Assembly (NCBI RefSeq): GCF_040403615.1
Contig: NZ_JBBAKG010000034.1
Span: 3,581-67,580, forward strand
Reading direction: 5' to 3'
Length of the DNA: 64,000 nt
Origin: Haliscomenobacter sp040403615
GTDB taxonomy: Bacteria; Bacteroidota; Bacteroidia; Chitinophagales; Saprospiraceae
In this document: in pieces, positions 25,823-35,095 of the stretch
Layout of the letters: each line of letters opens with the position of its first letter
Position numbering within the stretch: the stretch's first letter is position 1
Translations under genes and position numbers: made by a program
The notes under the pieces: model-generated
Seen by the model: only the letters and a program-made list of their open reading frames with translations
Database searches by the model: none
Told to the model about the DNA's origin: nothing

Positions 25823-27067
25823 ATGCCCTTTTCTTTCAAGATTTACAATCAGGGATTGATTTGGCGGGTTGCCCGGAGGTATCTCTTTGCCAAAAAATCA
25901 ACGAACATCATCAACCTCATCACGGGAATTGCTGTATTTGGGTTGGCCGTGGGGGCAGCTGCACTGGTATTGATCCTTTCCGTGTTCAATGGTTTTGAAG
26001 AGGTAATCGACTCTTTGTACAGCAGTTTCAATCCAGACATCAAAATCACCCCAACCCAAGGCAAAAGCTTCACCATTGCCGATGGGATGATGGAAAAACT
26101 GCAAAAAATTCCCGGCGTTGCTTTTGTCTCCCAAAGCCTGGAAGAAGTTGCTTTTTTTGAATACGACGGCAAACAGGATTTTGGCACCCTCAAAGGGGTT
26201 GACGATACAGTCATAAAAGTTACTGCGCTGGATTCGACTGTAAGAGAAGGCAAATTCCAACTTCGCGACGGCCAAATCGACATGGCTGTTGTCAGCATGG
26301 AAATGCGCAATCAGTTGGCTATCAATATCGATGATTTCATTTCTCCATTGGTGGTATACATGCCCAAACGCAAAGAAGTAGGAGCGCTCGATCAACAATT
26401 CCGCAGAGGCATTGTCTATCCATCTGGCACGTTTGTGGTGCAGCAAGAGTACAACGGTCAGTATGTTATTACCAGCCTTGAGTTTGCCCGAGCGCTGCTC
26501 AATATGCCGGATGCCGTCAGCGCACTAGAGGTTAAATTGAAGGAAGGCGCCAATCCAGCCACCGTGGTGCAAGACATCTCGGAAGTACTGGGCGCTGAAT
26601 TCACGATCAAAGACCGCTACCATCAGCAAGAAGCATTTATGAAACTGATGCATTTGGAAAAATGGATGAGCTTTGCCATCGTCAGCCTCATGCTTTTGAT
26701 GGTGGCCTTCAACATGATCGGCGCCTTGTGGATGATCGTACTCGAAAAGAAGAAAGACATTTCCATCCTTAAGTCCATGGGCACTCGCGACAACACCATT
26801 CGCAACATATTCCTGGTTGAAGGGTTTTTACTAACAGGTCTAGGGGTAGGACTTGGATTTGTGTTGGCACTGGTAATTTATTTTCTGCAAAAGCAATTTG
26901 GTATCGTATCCATGCCTGGCACTTTTGCAGTGGACTCTTATCCAGTCAGCATCCGTCTGGTTGATTTTGTGGTAGTGTGTATCACCGTCTTATTCATTGG
27001 TGGCCTTGCTTCCATTCCTCCAGCTTTGAGGGCGCGTCAAATTCCTACCGTGATCCGTGAAGAGTGA
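25823..27067 (+). CDS. FtsX/LolE-like ABC transporter permease
   Basis: 414-residue inner-membrane protein of the MacB/FtsX permease family, closest in layout to LolC/LolE. One N-terminal helix (about 30-55, VFGLAVGAAALVLILSVFNGF), a large periplasmic domain (about 60-270) with VSQSLEEVAFFEY, then three helices in the FtsX core (about 285-405), starting SFAIVSLMLLMVAFNMIGAL and containing KKDISILKSMGTRDNTIRNIFL. Probably extracts lipoproteins or drives another envelope process with an ATPase encoded elsewhere. The next gene starts 39 bp downstream. Confidence 0.88.
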   Translation: MPFSFKIYNQGLIWRVARRYLFAKKSTNIINLITGIAVFGLAVGAAALVLILSVFNGFEEVIDSLYSSFNPDIKITPTQGKSFTIADGMMEKLQKIPGVAFVSQSLEEVAFFEYDGKQDFGTLKGVDDTVIKVTALDSTVREGKFQLRDGQIDMAVVSMEMRNQLAINIDDFISPLVVYMPKRKEVGALDQQFRRGIVYPSGTFVVQQEYNGQYVITSLEFARALLNMPDAVSALEVKLKEGANPATVVQDISEVLGAEFTIKDRYHQQEAFMKLMHLEKWMSFAIVSLMLLMVAFNMIGALWMIVLEKKKDISILKSMGTRDNTIRNIFLVEGFLLTGLGVGLGFVLALVIYFLQKQFGIVSMPGTFAVDSYPVSIRLVDFVVVCITVLFIGGLASIPPALRARQIPTVIREE

Positions 27068-27105
27068 GTATTTTTTTTACCTTTGCGGCGCTGAAAACAA
27101 CAAAA

Positions 27106-27471
27106 ATGGACATTTGGAAATTGGATTTTGAGTGGTTGCGGGTGAGGCACCTGGTGCAAAAAACCTTTGGCAAAGACGCCTTGCCTGATTTGAATGGCAT
27201 TTTGTTCCTTATCGGCATTCAGGAATTGGGGCGTTGGAAAAAAGAATACACCAAAGAGGAAAAGCAGGATTTGATGCACATCGCGATTTGTCGCCTGTTG
27301 AGTTACGATGGGTATTATCGCTTTGTGGGTCGAGACGCCGATGGATGGCCGCATTACGATGCCGTTTTACCCATCGAAACCAAAGGGGTGGAAGCACAAG
27401 AAGAATTTTTAAAAATCAAAGTGATCCAATATTTTCGCGAAATAGAAGCCGAAAATGGTGGATTGGAATAA
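27106..27471 (+). CDS. Conserved hypothetical protein
   Basis: 121 residues from the ATG at 27106; the frame is open 14 codons further but overlaps the permease end. No signal peptide or membrane segment. Features: WKLDFEWLRVRHLVQKTFG, an internal GIQELGRWKKEYTKEEKQDLMHIA helix, and DGYYRFVGRDADGWPHYD. It looks like a small cytoplasmic protein of the kind conserved in Bacteroidota without known function. It is positioned 14 bp before the PKD-cyclophilin gene, so probably cotranscribed. Confidence 0.72.
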   Translation: MDIWKLDFEWLRVRHLVQKTFGKDALPDLNGILFLIGIQELGRWKKEYTKEEKQDLMHIAICRLLSYDGYYRFVGRDADGWPHYDAVLPIETKGVEAQEEFLKIKVIQYFREIEAENGGLE

Positions 27472-27485
27472 TCGTAAGTGTTGAT

Positions 27486-28373
27486 ATGAAGTCTAACCAT
27501 TGTTTTAACTACGCTTTGCTGCTCTTGACGGCAGCCATGAGTGCTTGTGCACTACCAAAACCTTCTTTTACTTACGGCGGGGCTGGCGAAGCTCCCGCTC
27601 CAGTTGAATTCAAAAACACTTCTCCCAAGCCTGCCGAAGGCTACCATTGGGATTTTGGAGACGGAAATTCCTCTGAAGAACCCTCTCCAAAGCATACTTT
27701 TTATGCATCAGGAACTTATGCAGTGAAATTGACTGCCAAAACAGGCAATAAATCAAAAACGTACGAAGACAACATTTCGATCAAAGCGCCGAAGTTTTGT
27801 TTGGTACTGATTGAAACGGACTACGGCAATATGCTGGTTCGCTTATCGGATGGAACACCCAAGCACCGCGATAATTTCCTAAAACTTGCCGAACAAGGCT
27901 ATTATGATGGGACTTTGTTTCACCGCGTAATCGATGGCTTTATGATTCAGGGTGGGGATCCCAACTCCAAAAATGCTAAACCCGGCCAGCAACTGGGCAT
28001 GGGAGGCCCAGACTACACCATCGATGCCGAATTTGTAGACTCGTTGGTACACATCAAGGGTGCGTTGGCCGCTGCCCGTACCAACAATCCACAAAAGAGC
28101 TCTTCTGGTTCGCAGTTTTACATCGTACACGGCAGCCCGGTGACCGACGGGCAATTGAATCAAACCGAAGGGGGTCGAAATTTTCGTTACAGCAAAGTCC
28201 AACGGGATGCTTACCTGAAAGTAGGTGGCACTCCATTTTTGGATCGGGAATACACCGTTTTTGGACAAGTCATTCAGGGTTTAGAGGTGATAGATAAAAT
28301 TACTGCTCAGCCAACCCTGCCAGGCGACCGCCCCACCAGCGATGTCAAAATGAAAATAAAAGTGATTAAATAA
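27486..28373 (+). CDS. Lipoprotein with PKD domain and cyclophilin-type peptidyl-prolyl isomerase
   Basis: 295 residues from the ATG at 27486, with a lipoprotein signal ending AMSAC. A PKD domain (about 28-100) shows the typical WDFGDGNSSEEPSPKHTF and GTYAVKLTAKTG. The cyclophilin domain (about 105-295) has FLKLAEQGYYDGTLFHRVIDGFMIQGGD, the active-site arginine in FHRV, GSQFYIVHG and FGQVIQGLEVIDKI. It would catalyse proline isomerisation in outer-membrane or surface protein folding. The fusion of a PKD adhesion-type fold to the isomerase is notable. Confidence 0.92.
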   Translation: MKSNHCFNYALLLLTAAMSACALPKPSFTYGGAGEAPAPVEFKNTSPKPAEGYHWDFGDGNSSEEPSPKHTFYASGTYAVKLTAKTGNKSKTYEDNISIKAPKFCLVLIETDYGNMLVRLSDGTPKHRDNFLKLAEQGYYDGTLFHRVIDGFMIQGGDPNSKNAKPGQQLGMGGPDYTIDAEFVDSLVHIKGALAAARTNNPQKSSSGSQFYIVHGSPVTDGQLNQTEGGRNFRYSKVQRDAYLKVGGTPFLDREYTVFGQVIQGLEVIDKITAQPTLPGDRPTSDVKMKIKVIK

Positions 28374-28440
28374 TTTAGGGTTTTAGGGTTTTGGGATGAA
28401 CCCCAAAAACCTAAAAAGGAAACCCTTTCGAACAAAAAAA

Positions 28441-29178
28441 ATGGCTCAACACATACTCGGCGTAGATGTCGGAGGATCAGGAATCAAAGGAGCTTTGGTC
28501 GATATTGAAACGGGAGCAATTGTCGGCAATCGAGTCAGAGTAGACACGCCAGCACCTGCCAGCCCTAGTAGCATTGCCGAAGCTTTTAAAGGCTTGATCA
28601 AGAAGATTGGTTACCAGGGCCCTATCGGTTGCGGTTTTCCAGCTATCGTTCAGCACGGAGTAGCAAAATCCGCTGCCAACATCGACAAAAGCTGGATTGG
28701 CCACAACATCGAACAAGAATTCAGCGCTGCCTGTGGCAATCCGGTAAAAGCACTGAATGATGCTGACGCGGCTGGTTTGGCGGAATTGACTTTTGGAGAA
28801 GGCAAAAATCAGGAAGGTGTAGTCCTGCTCATCACGATAGGTACTGGCTTGGGCACTGCTCAATTTGTGGACGGGACACTGGTACCCAATACCGAATTTG
28901 GCCACCTTTATTTGCATGGTCGTATTGCGGAGCACTACTGCTCCAATCGCATTCGGGAAGAAGAAAAACTGGGCTGGGAAGAATGGGCCAACCGATTCAG
29001 TGAATATTTGCGCCATTTGGAGCGCCTGCTCACCCCCGATTTGTTTATTTTGGGCGGTGGCGTTAGCAAGGAGTTTTCCGATTTCGGACATTTGCTCAAA
29101 GTCAATACTCCGGTTCGTCCCGCTAAATTGCGGAACAATGCGGGTATTGTAGGTGCTGCGGTTTATGCGGTGAGATAA
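28441..29178 (+). CDS. ROK family kinase, polyphosphate glucokinase-like
   Basis: 245-residue sugar kinase of the ROK family. The ATG at 28441 is preferred; an upstream in-frame ATG at 28396 adds a basic tail not typical of the family. Phosphate loop: LGVDVGGSGIKGALVD. Catalytic base region: NDADAAGLAE. Next TIGTGLGTAQFVDGTLVPNTEFGHL, with the NTEFGHL signature and the small size pointing to the polyphosphate-dependent glucokinase branch rather than repressors. It lacks the usual ROK zinc-binding CxCGxxGC motif, as in that branch. Expected to phosphorylate glucose from polyphosphate or ATP. Confidence 0.85.
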   Translation: MAQHILGVDVGGSGIKGALVDIETGAIVGNRVRVDTPAPASPSSIAEAFKGLIKKIGYQGPIGCGFPAIVQHGVAKSAANIDKSWIGHNIEQEFSAACGNPVKALNDADAAGLAELTFGEGKNQEGVVLLITIGTGLGTAQFVDGTLVPNTEFGHLYLHGRIAEHYCSNRIREEEKLGWEEWANRFSEYLRHLERLLTPDLFILGGGVSKEFSDFGHLLKVNTPVRPAKLRNNAGIVGAAVYAVR

Positions 29179-29192
29179 ATCGTAGACAAAAA

Positions 29193-29232
29193 AATCCGAT
29201 ATTTTTCAAACGCGTTTGAAAAATATCGGATT
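29193..29232. terminator. Perfect 40-bp palindromic terminator between convergent genes
   Basis: AATCCGATATTTTTCAAACG at 29193-29212 is followed at once by its exact reverse complement to 29232, with no loop. It lies 14 bp after the glucokinase stop and before the desaturase stop, so it should stop transcription from both sides. Confidence 0.8.
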
Positions 29233-29270
29233 GCTCAAAATAAGATTCAACCACTTAAGATTGTGCGTAA

Positions 29271-30335
29271 TTACGCCCGTTGCATCTGCAAACCACGCAC
29301 ATACTCGCGGTGATAAAACTCAATAAACGTAATCATCCTTTTCTTTTCCTCGCACCAAAGTTTGTTGTGCATCAGCTTCAAACTCTCCCAGAAGGTCACG
29401 GTTGTGATGTATTGATCCAGAAAAGCATTGTCCTTGGCGCAACGCTCCAGGTTATAATTCGGAATTTTAGAATTCAGGTGGTGGATGTGGTGAAAGCCAA
29501 TATTGCCGGTTAGCCATTGCATAATTCTGGGCAATTTGTAGTAAGTGCTGCCTTTCACGGCCGAAAGTGCATACTCCCACTTGTCTTTCCATTCTTTGTA
29601 AGCCTCTTCATGCTGGTGTTGTACGTAAAAGAACCACATGGCGATGATGCCAAACAGGAAAACAATACTCAACTGAATGAAGAAGAAACGCTGCCAACCC
29701 AGTAGCCAGCCCAACAACAAATAGAAAGCCAACATGGCCAGGTTGTTGAGGTGCAATTGGGTGTGGATTTTTTTCCAGCCACTCAGGTTGACCAATGGAA
29801 TGCGGTTGTAAAAGCTGAGGTAAATGATTGGAGCAATCACAAAGGTAACGATGGGCATGCGGTAAATGCGGTACCCAAAACGCTGCAAAGGTGTTGCTTC
29901 CCGAAATTCTTTTACGGTCATCACTTTTAGATCGCCGATATCGCGGATTTCAATTTCAAGTTGTCCGCTGTGGCCGTGGTGATAGTTGTGTACCCCTGCC
30001 CAGTAAGAATAAGGAATGGTGCTAAAAAAGCTACATACCCAGCCAATTATTTTGTTGGCGAGCTGGTTTTGCAAAAACGAACGGTGGCCGCAATCGTGTT
30101 GAATAATAAAAATGCGCACCAAAAACAAGGCATTGATGGCCGCCAAACCGAAAGTAATCCACCAGGAATAAAAAGTACTCCAGTACATCAAAGCCCACAA
30201 GCCTAGATAAGGCAAAAAAGTACTGATGATTTGAAATACTGCTTTTTGGGTACTGGCCTGCGCGTATTTTTGAAAAAGGGTTGGCCAGTTTTGGAGTCGC
30301 TGACGCAACTCATCATTTTGCTGTTGGTTGGACAT
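29271..30335 (-). CDS. Fatty acid desaturase
   Basis: 354-residue membrane di-iron desaturase. Histidine boxes are HDCGH near residue 79, HNYHHGHSG near 114 and HHIHHLNSK near 278, in the order and spacing of acyl-lipid desaturases. Hydrophobic pairs flank them (about 35-75 and 155-235). It introduces a double bond into membrane fatty acids using oxygen and an electron donor not seen here. Monocistronic, convergent with the glucokinase gene. Confidence 0.92.
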   Translation of the reverse strand: MSNQQQNDELRQRLQNWPTLFQKYAQASTQKAVFQIISTFLPYLGLWALMYWSTFYSWWITFGLAAINALFLVRIFIIQHDCGHRSFLQNQLANKIIGWVCSFFSTIPYSYWAGVHNYHHGHSGQLEIEIRDIGDLKVMTVKEFREATPLQRFGYRIYRMPIVTFVIAPIIYLSFYNRIPLVNLSGWKKIHTQLHLNNLAMLAFYLLLGWLLGWQRFFFIQLSIVFLFGIIAMWFFYVQHQHEEAYKEWKDKWEYALSAVKGSTYYKLPRIMQWLTGNIGFHHIHHLNSKIPNYNLERCAKDNAFLDQYITTVTFWESLKLMHNKLWCEEKKRMITFIEFYHREYVRGLQMQRA

Positions 30336-30444
30336 AAGGTATGATCGTTTAACAAAATAAAGATCAAAGCTACACTATCCATTGATATATGCCAAGGACA
30401 TTTACACATAAGATTGGACAGAAATTGACATTTCCTCCGAATGC

Positions 30445-30540
30445 TTAGCATTGGCGAATCACCAAAATAGGGCTAATTGCCGTGTCCACCACCTTTTCGG
30501 TTACACTTCCAAACCACAGATTTTCCCATTCATTCCTCAA
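30445..30540 (-). pseudogene. Remnant of a universal stress protein C-terminus
   Basis: The minus strand from 30540 to the stop at 30445 reads 31 codons that include WENLWFGSVTEKVVDTAISP and ILVIRQ. This matches the C-terminal ATP-binding G-S-x2-E-x-V and P-I-L-V-I-R pattern of UspA proteins. No start or N-terminal part is present. The frame enters the end of hemW (stop at 30530), which is where the rest has been lost. Confidence 0.6.
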
Positions 30541-31672
30541 CAGAAAACAACTCCGCAGCAATGAAATCGGCCATAAATTTACCGGCCTCACTCAATCGGT
30601 AGGTATGTGCATGCTCAAGAACCAAACCTTTAGCCAGAAACGGCTGTACGTTTTCTAAAAAAAAAGCCCAAAAAGCAGGATCAATCTTTTCAAGTTGGCA
30701 ACCCCAGATGGTGCGCAATCCGGTCATAATGTATTCATTGTAACGGGTAGCCGGGCTCAGGATTTCGTGCTCAAACAATTCCGCCTGGGCTAAATCCTGG
30801 AGCTCAGTGTTCCCCAATATTTTCAGGTATTTGGCATTGTTCGCTACATTCCATTGCCGGGAAGTACCATCAAAAGAATGGGCCGAAGGGCCGATGCCCA
30901 AGTAAGATTCCCCTTGCCAATAACTTGAATTGTGGCGCGCATGCCAACCCGGTTTTGCAAAATTTGAAATTTCGTAATGCTCATAACCCCGCTCACGGGT
31001 AGCGTCCATGAGGTACTGAAACTGCGCATTGGCGTGTTCTTCGTCAACTGGAGCCGCCAATCCTTTGCGCACAAAATGATCCAACGCAGTTTTGGCCTCT
31101 ACCGTCAGACAATAAGCAGATAAGTGAGGAATGGGGTATTGGAAAACGGTCTCCAGATTGGTTTTCCATCGCGCATGGCTAGTGGTAGGTGAGCCGTAAA
31201 TCAAATCGAGGGTCAGGTTTTCAAAACCTTGTTTCAGGGCATTTTCAATGCAAGCCCGAGCTTCGGTGGCGTTGTGGGCCCGATTCATAAACCGCAAATC
31301 CTCCTCTGCAAAAGATTGAATGCCAATGCTCAGTCGGTTTACAGGAGTATCCCGCAATGCCTGCAATTTGGCCGCATCCAAATCATCGGGGTTGGCTTCC
31401 AGGGTAATCTCTGCATCTTCGTTTACGGGATGCATTTGGTAGATTTTGGCAAAGATGTATTCCAGCTCCGCTCCACTCAACAAAGAGGGCGTGCCTCCGC
31501 CAAAATAAATGCTGCTCAAGGAAGCACCTTTTAAATAATCCTTTTGAAGCTCCAGTTCACGCACAATGGCTTCCACCATTGCTCCTTTTTGATTCAGCGA
31601 AGTGCTGAAATGAAAGTTGCAGTAGTGGCAGGCTTGCTTGCAAAAGGGGATGTGAAGGTAGATTCCTGGCAC
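30530..31672 (-). CDS. hemW: Radical SAM heme chaperone HemW (coproporphyrinogen III oxidase-like)
   Basis: 380-residue radical SAM protein. The cluster motif is PFCKQACHYCNF (CxxxCxxC) near residue 11, followed by the family's YFGGGTPSLLSG, EITLEANPDD, RLSIGIQSF, TLDLIYGSP and HYEISNFAKPGW. It lacks the extra N-terminal features of true HemN. HemW is thought to insert heme into respiratory proteins. Its end abuts a universal stress protein remnant, suggesting a local rearrangement downstream of the stop. Confidence 0.93.
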   Translation of the reverse strand: MPGIYLHIPFCKQACHYCNFHFSTSLNQKGAMVEAIVRELELQKDYLKGASLSSIYFGGGTPSLLSGAELEYIFAKIYQMHPVNEDAEITLEANPDDLDAAKLQALRDTPVNRLSIGIQSFAEEDLRFMNRAHNATEARACIENALKQGFENLTLDLIYGSPTTSHARWKTNLETVFQYPIPHLSAYCLTVEAKTALDHFVRKGLAAPVDEEHANAQFQYLMDATRERGYEHYEISNFAKPGWHARHNSSYWQGESYLGIGPSAHSFDGTSRQWNVANNAKYLKILGNTELQDLAQAELFEHEILSPATRYNEYIMTGLRTIWGCQLEKIDPAFWAFFLENVQPFLAKGLVLEHAHTYRLSEAGKFMADFIAAELFSVEE

Positions 31673-31755
31673 AATTTTTTAGTTTATTGGTACTTAGGAA
31701 CAGAACGTGCTTGAAACCCCGTTATGGCCAAGTCACGTTCTGCTCCTAAAGTCTA

Positions 31756-33012
31756 TTATTCCAGGTAATCCAAACTCTTCCCGAAGGTTTCGGGCAAACT
31801 CAAAATTGAGAATGCCGCCAAACTAAAACACACCCCACCGATGATTAAGGTGGAAGTGGTCAATGACGTGGTTGCCCCCATCAGGTATGAAAAACTCAAG
31901 CCAATGGGGATAACCGATCCCCGCACAAAGTTGGGAACCGTGGTGGTAGCGGTAGCACGAATGTTGGTGCCGAATTGCTCGGAAGCAATGGTCACAAACA
32001 AGGCCCAATACCCCGTACTGATGCCCAAGATGAAAATCAAGACATAAAAGCCATATACCGACAGGTTTTGAATAAACACATAGACCAGCGTGGTCACCAA
32101 AGACAAGCCCAGGTATAGCAGCACCACCTTGCGGCGACTGCGCAAAATCTGACTCAAGAAGCCACTGATCAAATCCCCGATGGAAAGCCCCAAATAAGCC
32201 ATCATAACCGCAGTGGCCACGCTTACCGGGGTAGTGGTGCCAATGTGCTCGGCATATCCGGGCGCGCGTTTGACCAAAGTGCCCAGTACAAACCAAACCG
32301 GCAACCCAATGCTGATGCAATGCAGGTACTTGATAAAACGCTCGCGTTCTTGAAAAAGGATAAAGAAATTCCCTCGGGATGTTTTCTTTTCCAACTGCTC
32401 AAACATGCCAGACTCAAACGTTCCAAAACGCAACAACAGCAAGAGTAAGCCCAATACGCCGCCAAGGATGTACGCCGTTTGCCAGGCTTCCAGCCCAAAT
32501 AGGGCAATCTTGAAATTGGCAATCAATGCAGCTACCACCGCTCCCAAAGCGCCCAGTGTAACGATGATGGCCGTACCCCAGCCCCGGTTTTCCTTGGTCA
32601 TGATTTCGGATACCAGAGTGATGGCCGCACCCAATTCTCCGGCCAAACCCAATCCAGCCAAGAAACGTACCGCTTGATATTGCTCAACTGTAGTGACAAA
32701 AGCATTCAACAAGTTGGCCACCGAATACATCAAAATGGAGCCAAACAAAATGGATTTGCGCCCACGACGGTCGCCATAAACGCCCCAAAACAAGCCACCC
32801 ACCAACATTCCGGCCATTTGCCAGTAAAAGAGGTTGTTGTCAAACAAACTGGCTACCTGATCCGGATTGGATACGTTCAGTCCCACCGGACTCTGGATGC
32901 TTTCTTTGCCGATGATGTTGAACAGCTGCAAATCGTAGATGTCTACAAAATAACCCAGCCCGGCTACAATTACGGTGGAGTTGAGGATTTTCGACGTCAA
33001 TGGTTTACTCAT
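31756..33012 (-). CDS. Major facilitator superfamily transporter
   Basis: 418 residues with about twelve transmembrane helices. The signature after helix 2 is WGVYGDRRGRKSIL, with the second RFLAGLGLAGELGAAITLVSE motif after helix 4 typical of the sugar/metabolite-H+ symporter branch. An acidic and aromatic start (YFVDIYDLQLF) resembles the proline/osmolyte and aromatic acid transporter groups. Substrate unknown. It stands alone between hemW and a hairpin-forming repeat. Confidence 0.9.
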   Translation of the reverse strand: MSKPLTSKILNSTVIVAGLGYFVDIYDLQLFNIIGKESIQSPVGLNVSNPDQVASLFDNNLFYWQMAGMLVGGLFWGVYGDRRGRKSILFGSILMYSVANLLNAFVTTVEQYQAVRFLAGLGLAGELGAAITLVSEIMTKENRGWGTAIIVTLGALGAVVAALIANFKIALFGLEAWQTAYILGGVLGLLLLLLRFGTFESGMFEQLEKKTSRGNFFILFQERERFIKYLHCISIGLPVWFVLGTLVKRAPGYAEHIGTTTPVSVATAVMMAYLGLSIGDLISGFLSQILRSRRKVVLLYLGLSLVTTLVYVFIQNLSVYGFYVLIFILGISTGYWALFVTIASEQFGTNIRATATTTVPNFVRGSVIPIGLSFSYLMGATTSLTTSTLIIGGVCFSLAAFSILSLPETFGKSLDYLE

Positions 33013-33040
33013 GGTCTTTTGTACTGTTGTGTAGGTGTAA

Positions 33041-33197
33041 GGGACGGAATTTAAATAAAGTTACATTCTGACTGGGCTCTTTTTTGATTTTGCTGCGTTA
33101 CTCGTCAGTTGCGTAGGCTGGCTATGCGCCTTCCTCGAGCCTTGCCAAATCAAAAAATAGCCGAGTCAACTTTGCAACTTTATTTAACTCCCGTCCC
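33041..33197. repeat. 157-bp imperfect palindrome (MITE-like)
   Basis: The ends GGGACGGAATTTAAATAAAG (from 33041) and CTTTATTTAACTCCCGTCCC (to 33197) are almost exact inverted copies, and the pairing continues inwards through TTTTTTGATTT and AAATCAAAAAA. The loop contains GCTGCGTTACTCGTCAG. It has no coding frame and sits in the gap between the MFS gene and the Omp85 gene. It looks like a non-autonomous dispersed element or a large terminator. Confidence 0.7.
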
Positions 33198-33278
33198 TAA
33201 GCGGCAAAATACGCGGAAATGTGAGAAGTGAGAATATGTCTTGCAAGAAAATAGAGGGTTCCAAACGAAATATCCGAT

Positions 33279-35042
33279 TTAAAACAAGCTCACATACCCA
33301 AAATGCACCTTCGGTCCTGCAAAATCAAGCGCAGTACCCGTCCGAGTACCAAAAGCCAAACTCAGGCCAAACAAACCCGCCTTGGTTTCAAACGTAATTC
33401 CTGCGCCAAAGCCATAGGCTCGATAATCTTCCTGCACGGTGGTGGTGTGGTTGGCAATCCAGGCGTAATCCAGGAAAGAATACAAAAACGAATTGCGGTT
33501 CAACAGCAAGCGGTACTCCATGGTACCAACAGCATAGTTGGTAGCAAAAACGATTTCTTCATTGAAACCCCGCAAAAGGCGGTTGCCTCCGATGCGAAAC
33601 TGCTCGTTTTGCAAAATGGGCTGGTTCGCGATTGTCCAGCCGGTACTTGCTTTGAGTTTGAGGGTACTGTTTTTGCCCAGGGGCAAATACGCTTCGCTCT
33701 CACTCAGCAGGCGGTATTGAAAAATGCGCAATTGCAGGGTATCATACAGTTCAGTAAACCCCAGCTCGGTGATGCGGTTATTGGGTAAAATGCGTTTGGT
33801 ACCCGCACCACCTCGCCCCAGCAAGGCCCAGCCTCGGCGTGGATTGAGTCGGTAATCCAGTTTTTGCTGTCGAAATTCCAACCCAAATGAAGCGTAAGAT
33901 ACGTCTAGGGTGGCGGGCAAGGTTCTCGTTTTGAGCAATTGGCTTTCATTCAATTGCAAAAGGCGCGAACTCCGCTGGTTCCAAAAAACTTTCAGGTAAT
34001 TGCCCCCTTCCAATAAATATTGCAAACCCAGATCCAGATCCAGGTCCAAAAAAGCAGTGTCCCGCTTGTACAAATGCAGCTTGAAATCTGCACCAATGGG
34101 CAAATTGGCCACAAAAGGATAATTGAATTGCAAATCCAGCCGCGGACTGGATGGCCGCAACTGCTCAAAACGCACGTAAAGCCGTTCCCCTAGGCCAAAT
34201 TGATTTTGCAACTCTCCCTCAAACGAACCAGTAACCAGTAGCTTTTTGGTCTGTTGGCTATTGGGCAAAACCCCAATGATAAAATCAAAACGACTCGCTT
34301 TTTGGCGCGCCAATTCCAGCACAACCAGTGCTCTTGAACCGATAAACTCAACTTCAGGAGCAGTTTTCATTTGTAAAAAAGGCAATTCCTGAATGCGTTC
34401 GCGAATTCGACTCAGCTTTGATTGGTCATACAACTGCTTGTTTTGCAATCCCAGGTACTTTCGGAGATAAGCCGGAGCAATGTGGGCATCCCCGCGCAAA
34501 ATTAGCGTATCAAAACGGTACAGGTTCCCTTTTTCCAAGCGCAATACCCCTTCCAAAATTCCGGGCGTAGCCACTACACTATCCAACCAAACCCTGGCAA
34601 AGGGATAACCCGCATTTGCCGCTTGTTGAACCAGCTCTTTTTTGACAGATTCCAGTTTATTCAAGTCTATCACTGACTTTTTGCTGCGCAAAATGGTATT
34701 TGCACCTTGTGCCCATTCTGAGGGAATGCCCTCCAGCTTCAAGCTGCCCCAATGATAGGCTGGTCCCAGGTGCAACCAGACTTGCAGGATCGAATCGCGC
34801 AGCCCAGTGCCGTCTATCGAAGCTTCGAGATAAGCTCTTTGTTGTAAATCAGCGACCAAACGCGACAAGCTATTGTTGAGCGACAAGCTATCAGTATAAG
34901 TGTACGAAGCGGCATTTATTCCATTGGGTAAAGTGGAAGGACTGACAATATTCAGTTTTTTTTGGGCGAAAAGGGTTTGGCTTACGTCGCAGACACAACA
35001 TAAAAGCAAGAATATTCGCGTCAGTGCCAAAACTTTAAACAT
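33279..35042 (-). CDS. Omp85/BamA-family outer membrane protein with POTRA-like N-terminus
   Basis: 587 residues with a signal peptide ending TLFAQ. The N-terminal third (about 30-265) shows POTRA-like beta-alpha repeats, for example GSLKLEGIP, and FDTLILRGDAHIAPAYLRKYLGLQNKQLYDQSKL. The C-terminal half is a predicted 16-stranded barrel with the family motif RIGGNRLLRGFNEE and a final aromatic residue. Such proteins insert or export outer-membrane proteins, as BamA, TamA or FhaC do. It is shorter than BamA (five POTRA domains); its own substrate is unknown. Confidence 0.88.
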   Translation of the reverse strand: MFKVLALTRIFLLLCCVCDVSQTLFAQKKLNIVSPSTLPNGINAASYTYTDSLSLNNSLSRLVADLQQRAYLEASIDGTGLRDSILQVWLHLGPAYHWGSLKLEGIPSEWAQGANTILRSKKSVIDLNKLESVKKELVQQAANAGYPFARVWLDSVVATPGILEGVLRLEKGNLYRFDTLILRGDAHIAPAYLRKYLGLQNKQLYDQSKLSRIRERIQELPFLQMKTAPEVEFIGSRALVVLELARQKASRFDFIIGVLPNSQQTKKLLVTGSFEGELQNQFGLGERLYVRFEQLRPSSPRLDLQFNYPFVANLPIGADFKLHLYKRDTAFLDLDLDLGLQYLLEGGNYLKVFWNQRSSRLLQLNESQLLKTRTLPATLDVSYASFGLEFRQQKLDYRLNPRRGWALLGRGGAGTKRILPNNRITELGFTELYDTLQLRIFQYRLLSESEAYLPLGKNSTLKLKASTGWTIANQPILQNEQFRIGGNRLLRGFNEEIVFATNYAVGTMEYRLLLNRNSFLYSFLDYAWIANHTTTVQEDYRAYGFGAGITFETKAGLFGLSLAFGTRTGTALDFAGPKVHFGYVSLF

Positions 35043-35095
35043 TCATTAAGACCTTGTATAAGGGTTTACGATTAATTTTACACCAAATTTAAGTG

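Noticed and set aside
27234..27485. Extended N-terminus of the PKD-cyclophilin frame
   Set aside because: It overlaps the preceding gene and the lipoprotein signal only makes sense from the ATG at 27486.
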